A stretch of 64,000 nt of DNA from the NCBI RefSeq assembly GCF_037975245.1, contig NC_092563.1, positions 29,041,960 to 29,105,959 on the forward strand, written 5' to 3'. The DNA is from Apostichopus japonicus (Eukaryota; Echinodermata; Holothuroidea; Aspidochirotida; Stichopodidae). A program made the position numbers and the translations under genes. Each line of letters begins with the position of its first letter. Position 1 is the stretch's first letter. A model generated the notes under the pieces. It was not told the DNA's origin. It saw only the letters and a list, made by a program, of their open reading frames with translations, and did no database searches. Of this stretch, positions 13,601-23,989 are shown in pieces.

Positions 13601-14580
13601 TAATAGGACTGCAATATAGGGCCTAACTTTAGAATCCATACCATATGAATGGGAAAGCTTACTTTGAATCGGCAGAAATAACAACTGTATAATCCGGTTA
13701 GGATTCGGAGATAGAAGAACAGGAGGTGGAAATAGGGAGTGATTACATGAATGTGGGAGAGAGATAGTAAGCGGGATATGGATTAACAGAAATAGTAGAA
13801 TGGTACGGATTCTAAATTAGTACCCAATATAGTTTATTGTGCCATTTCATCCAGCAGCCAGCTGAATGAGAGGAAGGTATCATTTGATTCACATGACAGC
13901 AAGACAGAGAATAACCATTCATCCACACAAAAGAGGGGCTGCATCATGTTATTCCCTCAGTAGCCTGATGGATGAAGGATTTACAAGTTCTACCAGCTAC
14001 ATGATGAATAGGACAATGTACATGTTATTTACCCAGTAGTGAGACAAATACAGTATAACATACTGCCCTTGTTTATTTCATTGTTTCCTTATTCACTCAG
14101 CACCTGGACAGAGATATAGTTCCATGGCATGAATGCCACATGTGGGCTCTACTTAATCTACTTGTAAAATATTACTGTAGACATAAATTTAATTGAATGT
14201 TACTTATCATCTGCACATGCTGACTTCAGGGTAATTAAGAACTTCAGGGTAATTGAGAAAGGTACGTAGTATAGAGATAACACTTAAAATTAGACGAGGC
14301 GATTCTTATTACCATACTGCTTTGTAAAATGGATATGGTTGACATCAATCTCACACAATATGAATGTTTTGATGTGCTGAAGTTTTTCGTGAAATAGCTA
14401 CCTAGGATAATGACAATGTTACAGTTGTAGATCGTTTAACTAGCCTACACCTGCAACATACATTATGCAAAAACTTAAGACGCTTATATAATCGTTATGT
14501 AAACATCACAAATCATTCTTCTCACCAGGTACATAGTCTGAGTCGTCACTCGAGCTGTAATCGTCTTCTGAATCCGCCAT
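7613..14580 (-). CDS. CFDP1: CFDP1 / BCNT chromatin protein, complete, 8 exons
   Basis: Homologue of craniofacial development protein 1 (BCNT; yeast Swc5), a nuclear factor linked to SRCAP/SWR1-type chromatin remodelling and H2A.Z deposition (family knowledge). Exons, 5' to 3' on the minus strand: 14526-14580, 12929-13040, 12232-12481, 10938-11080, 10559-10657, 9242-9314, 8769-8854, 7613-7706. All junctions are GT-AG, the phases agree, and the sum is 912 nt (303 codons; human about 299). The N-terminus [18 protein letters not shown] is the acidic family start. Exon 3 carries a charged E/K/R-rich helix and the [13 protein letters not shown] motif. Exon 4 ends [13 protein letters not shown]. 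Exon 6 encodes [14 protein letters not shown] and exon 7 the BCNT signature [11 protein letters not shown]...[16 protein letters not shown]. Exon 8 ends [15 protein letters not shown] and a short tail. Introns carry a LINE relic, a MITE copy, an ATTC array and a polypurine tract. Identity is near certain; the UTR limits are not determined. Confidence 0.95.
10182..10472 (+). repeat. ~290 bp polypurine tract in CFDP1 intron
   Basis: The plus strand is almost entirely G and A for about 290 bases; on the CFDP1 transcript strand it is polypyrimidine. It lies in the intron just downstream of the 10559 donor. The two open frames here, on opposite strands, arise from composition and are not genes. 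Confidence 0.8.
11267..11331. repeat. (ATTC)n microsatellite
   Basis: About 16 perfect ATTC units in the intron between CFDP1 exons 4 and 3 as numbered along the chromosome. Confidence 0.95.
11553..11880 (-). mobile_element. decayed LINE reverse-transcriptase fragment
   Basis: The minus strand translates, with stops and small frame changes, to non-LTR reverse transcriptase pieces: a [12 protein letters not shown]-like segment, then [14 protein letters not shown] (degenerate F-ADD catalytic region), [16 protein letters not shown], and [15 protein letters not shown]-like residues. The order is that of the palm and following region of CR1/Jockey-type LINEs. Several in-frame stops show it is dead. 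It sits in a CFDP1 intron in sense orientation, directly beside the MITE at 11888. Confidence 0.75.
11888..12192. mobile_element. TTAA-ended MITE, copy 1
   Basis: Begins TTAAAGGCAAATGAGG and ends CGAGTCTTCACACCCTTTAA. The end is an imperfect inverted repeat of the start seen in copy 2 (TTAAAGGCATTGAAGACTCG). Shares the interior (GTCGCTACAAAAT..., CTGACTGTACACTAGTGTCTAATTAC in part, TTTTCTGGGATCAATGG) with copies at 15981 and 39701. The left end is shortened. It stops 40 bp from the donor of CFDP1 exon 3. Confidence 0.8.
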
Positions 14581-15262
14581 GACACTGACATTCAATAACC
14601 GGAAAGTTGAAGAACGTAGGCCTGCCTCATTGAAGGTAGCAACCACTAAGAGCAGACACTAACAGCAGCCACTAAGAGAAAAAGGACAGTAAGATATGAC
14701 ACACAATACTGCCACTGCGGTCGTGTGTGTGTTATACTGACACTGCAGTCGAGTGTATGTTGGTCAATTAATATACATAAATAAGAAAGGTATTGTTTTT
14801 TCTTTCTTTCAAAATCGATTAAATTGAGTTATCGACCTAGATGAGAGGTCTGGTTAGCACCACATTAAAGAAGAAAGGTTCCTCTTTCACATGATATACC
14901 TCTACTATCGGTAACAAAGCCTAATTCTTGACAAAAGTGGCCCTTTCTAAACGCGCTCTATATACGTAATATGTAATGGTCCAAAAACATGATAATTTTG
15001 TTTTCTTCAAAATCGATTAATTTGAGTTATCGACCTAGTTGAAAGGTCCGGTTGGTACCACATTAAAATAGAAATGTTCCTTTTTCTTGTGGTATATCTC
15101 TACTATCGGTAACAAGGACGATTTCTTGACCGATTTATATACCGCGCTCGTCACAGTGTACAAACATCACTGGCCAACGACGCGTACCGATGTTGTATAC
15201 AAAAGGGCTGCTGTTAGTGGCTGCTACCTTCAAACAGGTCGTAGGAGGTATTGAAAAACAAC
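14581..15262. promoter_or_regulatory. shared divergent promoter interval, CFDP1/TMEM170A
   Basis: Starts at the CFDP1 initiator codon and reaches toward TMEM170A on the opposite strand. The outer parts are partial inverted copies of each other: GGCTGCTGTTAGTG and GCTACCTTCAA occur on the minus strand near 14625-14672 and on the plus strand at 15207-15234. Between them lies a direct duplication of about 150 bp with a 198-bp period. Transcription starts cannot be read from the sequence, so promoter function is inferred from position. The untranslated or first coding exon of TMEM170A probably lies here or just to the right. Confidence 0.5.
14811..15160. repeat. tandem duplication, 198-bp period, in the intergenic promoter
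   Basis: Two copies begin AAAATCGATTAA at 14811 and 15009. Both contain GAGTTATCGACCTAG, ACCACATTAAA and CTACTATCGGTAACAA in the same order, with roughly 80 percent match by eye, and both end near a CGCGCTC. Confidence 0.85.
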
Positions 15263-15980
15263 GTTACCATATCATCGTACAGATAAGAATGCTAGGAAAA
15301 TGTAAACAGGGGCCAGTGTATATGTAACATTTACACACCCTGCCAATAGTAAGTCATCTAACTTTACGGTAATCATCTCCGTTTGATGTTTATCCCAATT
15401 GATTTAGCATTCCTAGCTAAGGCAGACAGGAATAATTCGATTCACTGGCTTCTCTTGCGACGTAATCAGATGGTTGGACAAAATATAGCCTAAGTACTGG
15501 TATACCCATTGGTGAAGTAGCCTACCTATCCCTACCAAGTACCATGCATTAGTTACCCTACGTCTAGCCTACATAGGCTAACTTACTGTAGATAGCCACT
15601 GAAGCGTAGGTCACCAAGTGACGTCTATTACTAGCTGACTTATCTTAGGCCTGACTGAATTTTAGCAGACGGTAGTCCGGCAGGAAACAAATGTTTATCC
15701 TAGATAGAGATGTGGGTTGAAATAATTAACTGGGCATTGTAACAGATGTTCGATTTGACCAACATGTTTTCTTTATTGTCTTCATTGTTTCACTGTTCTT
15801 TCCTCTTCTTTTGTTTTGGTAGCATATATGTAGTCTAATGGTAGGGCACCCAAGATTTGGTAAGATGGACAAGTGATGAATGAAGAGCGTTTCAAAGCAG
15901 TATTTCAGAATGTTGTTAAGATTTCCTTCCATCAAGGGTGACTCAGAAATTACTACCTTCCAAGGTGAGGTTTTACTAGA

Positions 15981-16432
15981 TTAAAGGCATTGAAGACTCG
16001 CCCCAAACGGCCATCTGAAACAGTTAACATTCTGTTGCTTGCAAGTGTCGTTTTGTTCCTGTCGCTACAAAATGCAGACATTAATGAAACGTGATACCTT
16101 GTTATCTTTAGCTGGACCTGAGATGTCCATCGCTGCATCGTTTGTACACTGTGCTGTGGGTACTGATCGCAGCTTATGTACTGACTGTACACTAGTGTCT
16201 AATTACCGATGGTAGCAAGATGTGTGTGTATTTTCTGGGATCAATGGTGGTGTCTAACACAGCTTATGTACTGACTGTACACTAGTGTCTAATTACCGAT
16301 GGTAGCAAGATGTGTGTGTATTTTCTGGGATCAATGGTGGTGTCTAACACTTCTGTTACACCTCATTGGAAACTAGGTCAGATTACCGGCATGAGACGTT
16401 TCTTTTTGCGCGAACTTTTCACAGCCTTTAAA
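15981..16432. mobile_element. TTAA-ended MITE, copy 2, with internal duplication
   Basis: Left end TTAAAGGCATTGAAGACTCG; right end ACTTTTCACAGCCTTTAA. The terminal inverted repeat is about 20 bp and a TTAA is present at each edge, as expected for TTAA-targeting DNA transposons (piggyBac- or Kolobok-like; class inferred). A 91-bp block beginning CAGCTTATGTACTGACTGTA is exactly duplicated in tandem at 16168-16258 and 16259-16349. No coding capacity. Confidence 0.8.
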
Positions 16433-16489
16433 CTGCATCATATAACATACTGTACATATATACTTGGTAATTCAGTTTTCTGATAGAGG

Positions 16490-16975
16490 ACATAGTAGTT
16501 CTGCTTTATAAGCAGTTGGTTAGGCCTTATCTGGAGTATGCTGTGCAGGCTTGGAACCCATATTTTGCTAAGGATAAGGAAGTACTGGAAAGGTCCAGAG
16601 GAGGGCTTCTATAAGATGATTAGTTCCTTAAAGAGTGTTCATTATTAGAGGCGGTTACAACTGTTGAATCTCACCACACTGGGCTTATAAGGTTACGTGG
16701 TCATGACTTGATTCAGGTTTTCAAGATTGTGTATGGTTTTGACAATTTATCCTTCACTGACTTTTTTATGTATGCTAGTAGAAGTTGTACCAGAGGTCAT
16801 TGTCTTAAACTCCAAAAATCACAAAGTAGGATTAATATTCGGCATAATTTTTTTCTAAAAGGGTTGCGAATGAGTGGAACGGTTTGCCTGAGAAAGTTGT
16901 ACTTGCAAGTAGTGTGAATGGGTTCAAGAATGCTTTGGACAAGCACTGTAAGCATTGTTAGTACAAATAAAACAC
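16490..16975 (+). mobile_element. LINE 3' fragment (RT C-terminus)
   Basis: In broken frames it reads LYKQLVRPYLEYAVQAWNP, then RGHDLIQVFKIVYGFDNL, then a KRVANEWNGLPEKVV-like stretch and NGFKNALDKH. This is the conserved C-terminal end of CR1/Rex-type LINE reverse transcriptases. An ATAAAA-rich end follows at about 16967. The frame shifts at least twice, so it is inactive. It lies between the MITE and the TMEM170A exons. Confidence 0.8.
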
Positions 16976-17394
16976 TGGTTGTATTATTCTTACAGCCTGC
17001 AAAAGAAATCCCATCAAGAGGTTTGTTGAAAATATACATAGTGGCAGTGGAAATTTTAGTATGATAAAGATAATGTAACATTGAATTAGAAATAAAACTG
17101 TCATCAAGCATTTCCATCCAATGAAAGCTATCCTGAAAGTAAATTCGCAGGATATTTGATGTTTGAATTTCTATGGCAAGTTATTTGTTTCTAGGGTAAA
17201 GCATAAGTCTCGGTAAGAACGGTGTAAATATCTTTTCTTTGTTCACATTTCACTATATATTCAAATGATAATTTTGTAAGAGCTTTTTATTAGATAATGT
17301 AATGTTGATCATGTAGTGTTTGATTTCTGACAGATATTTCAGTAGCCCCCTATAAATAAGATCCTTTATATTTTATTATTATTATCTCTTTCAG

Positions 17395-19103
17395 AAATGT
17401 GGCTTCAGATTTTCCTGTGGTTTCTAATTTCCTCCGTCTTGGTTCATGCTGTGACTGCATCCATTTCTTTTTGGGCTCTCAGAAAGCACAAAGTGGGCCG
17501 TTTTTATCCCATACTGATCCTAGCAATGGGGCTTATAGGCCCTATCACAGGCGGCACTATCACTAGTGAGTTAACTCAGAGATAATTCTGACAGCTAACC
17601 AACCAGTGTAACTACAAACAAATGCGTGTATGTATGTATGTATTTTAGATCCTCCTGCAAGCAGGAACTCACGAAGAAGCCTCGTTGGCTTATCAAAGCC
17701 GCAAGCTGACCGAAGTCAGTCTCTTAGATTCACATTTAACGTCCATGATTATGAATTGTCAATTGTCAACAACTCTGTAACTGGACGCCATACATTAATC
17801 TTGGAGTGACTTGTACCGGGGACCTTAGGATTGGAAGGCACCGGCGTTAACCACTGAGCTAACACTCCAAATATAAACAATGTTATAGTGTTTCTGTATG
17901 ACCTGTACAAGTTATGTTGCAATCCATGTCAACAGCATTGCCAGCTTCTGCTATGCAGTGCTATACATACTAAGTACTGATTGTCTATTGCACTGCAATA
18001 TTTTTCATAAAATGCATAGAAGCAGGCCTTAAATTTTCACAAATTTAGCCTCTTGCTACAAAAAGTGCCTTCGCTTAAATACTCTACTGGCCAAAATCAA
18101 GTTCTCACCTGGCATTTTTCTGAATTACAACACACATACTGTATGTTAATGTACAGGCTTTTAAGAACAGCAAAATAGTAAATTGCTGACAGTAAGCAGT
18201 AATATAGGGCTAATGTCTTGACAAAAATCTTTGACTGACAATTGTTGACTGATTGACCAACATGTGCGTAAGTTCTTAATGTCTAACAGCAGTTAACTGC
18301 CCATACCTTTTTTTACTGGCAAATAGTGAATCCATTGGCATATAAATATAGCCAGTAAATATCCTGAATTCAGAGGCCTGAGAAGTATCTTTCAATATTA
18401 TGGACAGATATCATGTTTACTGGTATCATTGATGTATCATTCATAATGTGTTATGGATATCATATATGCTTAAAGGTATAAATCATATTTGGGAAACTGA
18501 TATCATTCATATCATTATAGGTATCATATGATACTCAGAACTGTATCATTCTCATTGTGCATTTAGGTATTATTCATATCATGCATTGTGCATTTAGGTA
18601 TTATTCATATCATGCTTGAGAACTGTATCATTCTCATAGTGCATTTAGGTATTATTCATATCATGCTTGAGAACTGTATTATTCTCATTGTGCATTTAGG
18701 TATTATTCATATTATGCTTGAGAACTGTATCATTCTCATTGTGCTTTTAGGTATGATTCATATTATGGTTAGAGGTATCATTCATGTCAGGCTTAAAGCT
18801 ATCATTCATATTAGCTATTCTTAGCTGCAGCACAGACCTCTTTCAAATAAATTGAAACCTGCACATATTTTGAAGTTGATGATTTGTTCCTTGATCCTAT
18901 TTGAACCATTTCTCAAAGATCCCTAATTTTTGACTCATGACATGTATGCAATTTTTCCATATTTATCAACAGGTGCAGTCATAGCTGGGCTTTTTCATAC
19001 CACACAAATTGAGATGAATACTTTATGGGCATTTGTGTGTGGGTGGGGACAAGCATTAGTGGTAATCTTCATATCATTTTCCCGAATTCTCGCAACACTT
19101 TGA
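17395..19103 (+). CDS. TMEM170A: TMEM170A, last two coding exons (5' end not found)
   Basis: Small multi-pass membrane protein of the TMEM170 family, implicated in ER sheet and nuclear envelope shape (family knowledge). Exons: 17395-17565 (acceptor TTTCAG, donor GTGAGT) and 18973-19103 (acceptor CAACAG, stop TGA at 19101). The join leaves the frame open and gives about 100 residues. TM1 is in MWLQIFLWFLISSVLVHA, followed by RKHKVGRFYP; TM2 contains MGLIGPITGG; TM3 precedes the C-terminus SFSRILATL, which nearly matches the vertebrate end SFLRILATL. The exon opens with two bases (AA) before ATG, so it is phase-compatible with an upstream exon supplying the usual N-terminal tail. I could not identify that exon between 14.6 and 17.4 kb; alternatively translation starts at the ATG at 17397. 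Confidence 0.9.
17630..17878 (-). mobile_element. tRNA-derived SINE, full-length-like copy
   Basis: Reading the minus strand from the right edge, GTTAGCTCAGTGGTTAACGC is a tRNA-like A box. A degenerate B-box region (GGTCCCCGGTACAAGTC) follows, then a body containing ACTTCGGTCAGCTTGCGG, GAGTTCCTGCTTGCAGGA, and a tail of ATACATACATAC. The body and tail recur in opposite orientation at 41868-42016. It lies in the TMEM170A intron. Confidence 0.7.
18536..18805. repeat. ~51-bp minisatellite in TMEM170A intron
   Basis: About five imperfect copies of a 51-bp unit containing TTAGGTATTATTCATATCAT and GAGAACTGTATCATTCTC, decaying toward the right edge. A 78-codon open frame over it comes from the repeat and is not a gene. 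Confidence 0.85.
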
Positions 19104-19260
19104 AGGATCACGGAATGGCACTTGAAGGAAGCATCCAAGTCAGGAATGAAGTTTAGCGACCTTGGCCAAGAATTTGAGATGGAAACTACAGAACTACAAA
19201 GGGTTTAGTTAACAACATCCATTTGGTGAATTGGAAACTGGTATTCTACATCTCATCTTG

Positions 19261-19293
19261 GGGAAGGGGGGGGGGAGTCGGGGGGGGGGGGGT
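19261..19293 (+). other. G-rich tract in TMEM170A 3' UTR
   Basis: Two long G runs separated by AGTC about 160 nt past the stop codon on the sense strand; could fold as an RNA G-quadruplex (inference). Confidence 0.6.
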
Positions 19294-19718
19294 TGAAGCT
19301 GAATCCGTCAGGATTGATGATGCTAGTGTGATGAGGTCACGTTTGCCATCACAAACAAATGGCTGCGACTTGAGAAAATTGTTTTCACATTAAACTAGCA
19401 CGTGAGAAAGATCTTTGTGCGTTAATGGTCAAAATGGATTAGGAGAGGAGAGGTAAACTTAAGAGGTCATTCACTTGAGGTCTAAGATGTGTTTACTGTT
19501 ACTCTAAGTAACATCACCATGGCAGCAGGGTGCATGGGCTTTTGGAGAGATACTTTTTATTTGCATGTTTAATCAACTACGTTTAGGTAAATGTCAAGAC
19601 TGTTTGGTATTAAACTAGCATGTGAGTTCTCATAAGAGCTTGCCAAAACTTGAAACTGTAACAGTTGCAATATGTGATATATTTACTTCGAAAGGATCTC
19701 ATTATTCTCAGAGCTGTA

Positions 19719-19724
19719 AATAAA
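19719..19724 (+). terminator. AATAAA poly(A) signal, TMEM170A candidate
   Basis: AATAAA about 615 nt past the TMEM170A stop, followed within 15 nt by a T-rich GT stretch (TTTTTTGTAAT). Reasonable end of the 3' UTR. Confidence 0.5.
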
Positions 19725-19749
19725 ACAAGTTTTTTGTAATATTCAGAGG

Positions 19750-20636
19750 TATCTATCATGTTTTCTTTGAAGGATCAGGAGTAGTTTTTACATCATCTGA
19801 ATTCTGTACCCCCTTATGAACAGCAAACAGGATGAGTTCTCGAGTTGAGAGGACTACAGCATCACTTGTGAGACGGAGAAAATGTATAATTGACTTTCAA
19901 TCCACAGTGATTGTATTGTAGTTCCCCTAGAGCCAACTGTATCATGTTGGCTGGTAAAATTAATAACATTAAAATCATTAGTAACATTAATTGGTCAGTA
20001 TCATCTGTGGTTTATCGACAGTGGTTTAATTCATTTGTGGGGCTCGATATCAGTATCATCGCTGGGTCATTAGTTGATATTATCATAACTGGGTCAACCA
20101 CCACAGGGTCTGTAACATTAGCTGGGTATCAAAAGCAGGTCATCAGAGGAGAATCTATTAGTTCCACGGTACCCACACTATGCAAGTCAAAAGAAAATAC
20201 ACAAAAATGTACTAACAAAGGGCAATGTTACAACGTAAATATTTATTAGATAAAGATCAATTAGGGCATAAAATGATTAAAAGGATTGTGATTATTACTT
20301 ATACTTTTTTCTTCTTTCTTTGAAAGATTTAAAAATATGAGAATGGACAAAACAATACAGTTATAAATGTAATATAAAATTTTGAATCTTAAACCTGAAG
20401 ATACAAAAATATGTGGCAAATTGTTGATTATGATTTTTACAAGAACATTGCATCATTCACAGTGCACAGGTAATGCTTTAATGTGTACTAAGACTTATAT
20501 ACAACAGACAAAGTATGGTGGAGGAGAAAACATTAAATCTGTAACATCACAGAACAGACAGATAAAGGCAATCCAGATCACTGATAAGTAATGATTAACA
20601 AGAATTCCAGTTAGCTTCATGATTTTGGGCACTTTA
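19750..20636. other. no gene seen
   Basis: AT-rich sequence between TMEM170A and a TIR element. The open frames (112 and 69 codons) show no recognisable domain. Confidence 0.5.
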
Positions 20637-21006
20637 CAGGGGCATCGGAGCTGGTACGGCGAACGCCAGACCAATATTCACGGCGCCAAAAAAAAAAAAA
20701 AAGTAGGACTAAGGGGGAAAAAAATGGCAAAAAATAATCTGGGAGGTATATTTTTCAATAATTTTCAATAATGATGACAGCAAGTAGGCTAAATGTGACT
20801 ACTCTGGCAGGTCTTGATTTCAAGCTCGGGCAGTGCCATTGCCTGCAATCTGGGAGGCATTTTTGCAAAATTTCTCCATTACGCTACACGCCAACCATGG
20901 TGGCGGGTAGCGTAGTTTTACCTACCAAAAGTCCACCCCCATAATTATGATAGATGGCCACACTCTGATCTGCTGTACCAATCCCAAATAGCTTCCGACG
21001 CCCCTG
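20637..21006. mobile_element. CAGGGGC-type TIR element, 370 bp
   Basis: Termini are CAGGGGCATCGGAGCT and, on the minus strand, CAGGGGCGTCGGAAGCT. Flanked by CTTTA on both sides (20632-20636 and 21007-21011), a 5-bp target duplication. Inside is CGCCAACCATGGTGGCG, the block shared with the elements at 23.0, 26.2 and 46.6 kb. Non-autonomous. Confidence 0.8.
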
Positions 21007-21534
21007 CTTTAAGGTCAGTTTTTGACCATTGAAAATATGAAAATGGTTCTGCAGTGTGATATCAGGTTTGTTTGTCAAGAATGTTTTAAATCATTTCAGA
21101 ACCTGACAGAATGAATGTAAAGTTCAGGTCAATTGAGTCTCGAGTCTTTGAGGACCGGTCTTAAAGGTAAGCTGTATTGGCCCCAAATATGCTAGATATT
21201 CAAATATGGTCACCTTTGGTCAAAATTCTTAAACTGTTTTTATTACAACCTTCGAGGAAATTTTCCTCACTGGGACATTCAGTCATCTTGTATGTTCCTT
21301 ACAAATGTCTGAGAACAATTTGAAGAGTAAAGACCTCAAGGAAAGTACTTTTTGCAAACTTCTAGCAATTATATCACTCTATATAATTTGGGGCCTAAAC
21401 AGACTACCTTTAAGTCAAGTCACTGTAGCATTGGATGTTTAATGACTCAAATCTCAAAATACTAATACATGTACCATGCACTTGCAGCATTGCGCATCAG
21501 TTTTCCTTTATCTTTAAGGTGTACTGCAAAGTCA

Positions 21535-21880
21535 GACCCCTCAACTCTCCTGGTTTTACCTGGAGACTCCCGGTTTTTACCCGAATCTCCCGGTTTCATA
21601 TTCTTTTCCCCCCTTTTTTTTATGTTTCATCACTTGCGACATTTCTGAAAATAGCCAACAATTTAGTCTTATGCTTAGTAATTCCCCACAGTAATGCTGA
21701 ACAGGGAAGGCTATTCAGTGTAGTTCGCAAGAACAAGACAGATAGTCGGTCAAGTCTCAAACTTAATGGACTCTATCTAGCATACTAGCCATGAAGTCAC
21801 AGTACCCAGAGTCCACTGTTCCCTGTTTCAAATGGAAGCCTACAAAAGAAACCCTGTAGAAAGCGAAGAAACACTGATTT
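21535..21880 (+). mobile_element. hAT-type transposase C-terminal relic
   Basis: The plus strand reads PHSNAEQGRLFSVVRKNKTD, then SRSSLKLNG and, past a stop, LLAMKSQYPESTVPCFKWKP. This is the C-terminal dimerisation end of hAT-like transposases (SNA-ERxFS-VRKNKT). In-frame stops show decay. Upstream repeated CTCCCGG motifs (21547-21595) and downstream CTCCCTA motifs (21961-22020) may be subterminal parts of the same element. Confidence 0.7.
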
Positions 21881-21999
21881 GATGATTCTCTCACTCTATT
21901 GCATAAGTAGACTATACTTATTTGGGAGTATTTATATCATTTCAGTTGTAAATTACCAAACTCCCTATCTTCCCTTGTTCTCCCTATTGTTTCGCCCTA

Positions 22000-23013
22000 A
22001 AAAATGTTATTCTCCCTACTTTGAGGTCAAACAGGTTGACAGATCTACAAAGTGGTTTTCAAGAAAACACAAGCAGATTATGCTACACTTCTCATGTGCA
22101 AAAAACATGAATGAATCAGCTTCTACATAAATATTTTCTTTCATTCCCATTAAGTCCTTGAGGGCTGGTCTCAAGAAGAGCCTCATGTCTTCAAAAGGGA
22201 AGTCATTAATTGAATTAAGACAAGTCCATATCACGTTACAAAAGGAGCAAGTCCTGTCAGAGTTAGCAACTTGGGTCACTAACGCTGTAAATTACCTTCT
22301 GAAACCATTAATGTATCTGAACTGAAACAAAGGGTAGAACTAAAAAAATTATAGTCTAAAGAAGGAAACTTTCTCCTTCACAGAGTTCAATTAATGTATC
22401 TTTCCTTTTGAGTCCATGCCATCGTCAATTAGAATCTTGTGAAACATTGAAGAAACAGAAACTGTTGTAACATTGGTTAGTTCTAGAAACTTCCTGAGTT
22501 CCTTTTTTCATAATTCCTCCCGGCAACAGATCTTACGAGCAATTGAGTTTCATCAGACCAAAGGTGACTATTAAGCACATGACAAACATAAATACCTTTC
22601 CAACAAGTTAATTTAGTGGTTGCATACATAACCATCCACAGAGACTCAATCCAGTTATAAAGAGTATTATTAGGTTATTCTGAAAAAGAAGATCAAATAA
22701 GCTGGCTTTTAGCCTCAGGAGTCAGTGACTATAAAAACTTCAGCCCAAATTCTTACATGCAAAGTAGACTAGGCTACCATTAAATCTACCTTAGCTCAGA
22801 CAGTGCTTGATAACACATTAGCTGCTAATCAACCTGGAGGAAATAAACAAGTGATTGGACAGAGAAGTTGTGGATGAGTTACAGTTCAAGATGTCCATCT
22901 ACTATGAAAAGTGTGCAAGACTTTACCATTGAAATCTGCTCAGTATTTTTTTAGATTTATTGTGACAACTATCACGCCAAACAATGGTGCTTGCCAAGAA
23001 TTTCAATCAAGGG
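22000..23013. other. no gene seen
   Basis: Short open frames only; no domain, repeat array or convincing exon recognised. Confidence 0.5.
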
Positions 23014-23019
23014 CTCTGT

Positions 23020-23927
23020 CCATGGGCGTCAACAGGTGGGGGACGGGGGGGACATGTCCCCCCCACTTTCAAAAGTGGAGGGGATATCATATCATTTGTC
23101 CCCCCCACTTTTCAGAGTAGTTATTAAAAAAAATCACATGCATATGCGCGATTTTCTATTTAAGGTCAAGAAATCTGGACTCCCTGGGCCCCTGCTATCT
23201 ATCACTTGCACCGTCATTTATCTCCCATTCTCCCAATATCCTAAATCTGCCCATTTAATTCGTTCGGGGGGGGGGGGGGAGACCATTCGAAAGTGTATTG
23301 AATCTTGCACACATGTTGTTTGTATGGGTTCCAAGGGATTAGGTAAGCCATACAGGTAGATGGTGATGAGTTACTATGTTCATATCACTACCTCCAGTCC
23401 CTTGGACTGGACGGACGAATAGGGGTGTAGGGGTTAAGTAATTAAGGCTACATGTATTCGCCGGATATGGTAGATCTTTATTGTTGAGTGCCGGCTAGGC
23501 GCTACACACGCTCTGCGCGCGGTGCCTTTTTCTGATTATTATTATTAAAGTACCTGGGCACATAACAACTGACGTCTCGCACCTACATGCATGTATTATA
23601 TATACCACTCCACTCATCCCGGAGGTGACGGCGCCACTTTTTCAATATTTCGTTTGAGATGGACGCTGTGTAATTCGTCTCCCTTGGTGTCAGAACGGCA
23701 TCTTTCTACCAGTACTTTCTGTCGGAATTTAGTTTTGTGAGACAAAATTTCTCCTCACAGATCTGGTTCTGATGTAACTAAAAACGACTCAGGAAGGCCG
23801 TCTCCTGCGATCTAGGGGGTCTTTTGTACCCAAAATTTTCTGGTACGCTACGCGCCAACCAATGGTGGCACTCCGCTTAGATAGTATAGTGTCCCCCTCA
23901 CTTTCTGAAACCTGCTGACGCCCATGG
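23020..23927. mobile_element. CCATGGGCG-type TIR element, 908 bp
   Basis: Ends CCATGGGCGTCAACAGG and, on the other strand, CCATGGGCGTCAGCAGG (one mismatch in 17). Flanked by a perfect 6-bp duplication CTCTGT (23014-23019, 23928-23933). G/C homopolymer runs sit just inside each end and at 23267. Interior block TACGCTACGCGCCAACC is shared with sister elements. No transposase seen. Confidence 0.9.
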
Positions 23928-23989
23928 CTCTGTCATGAAGGTACAAACGGTCTATGATTTAAAGTAACAGGAACGGGTAAAAGTGCTAA

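Noticed and set aside
14578-14660. Plus-strand ATG opposite the CFDP1 start as TMEM170A exon 1
   Set aside because: Its donor-like GTAGCA would leave phase 0, whereas the next TMEM170A exon needs phase 1, and the peptide lacks family features.
22911-23359. Open frames with SPPLSKVEG and CPPHF segments
   Set aside because: Lie in the edge of the CCATGGGCG TIR element with its G/C runs; not protein-like.
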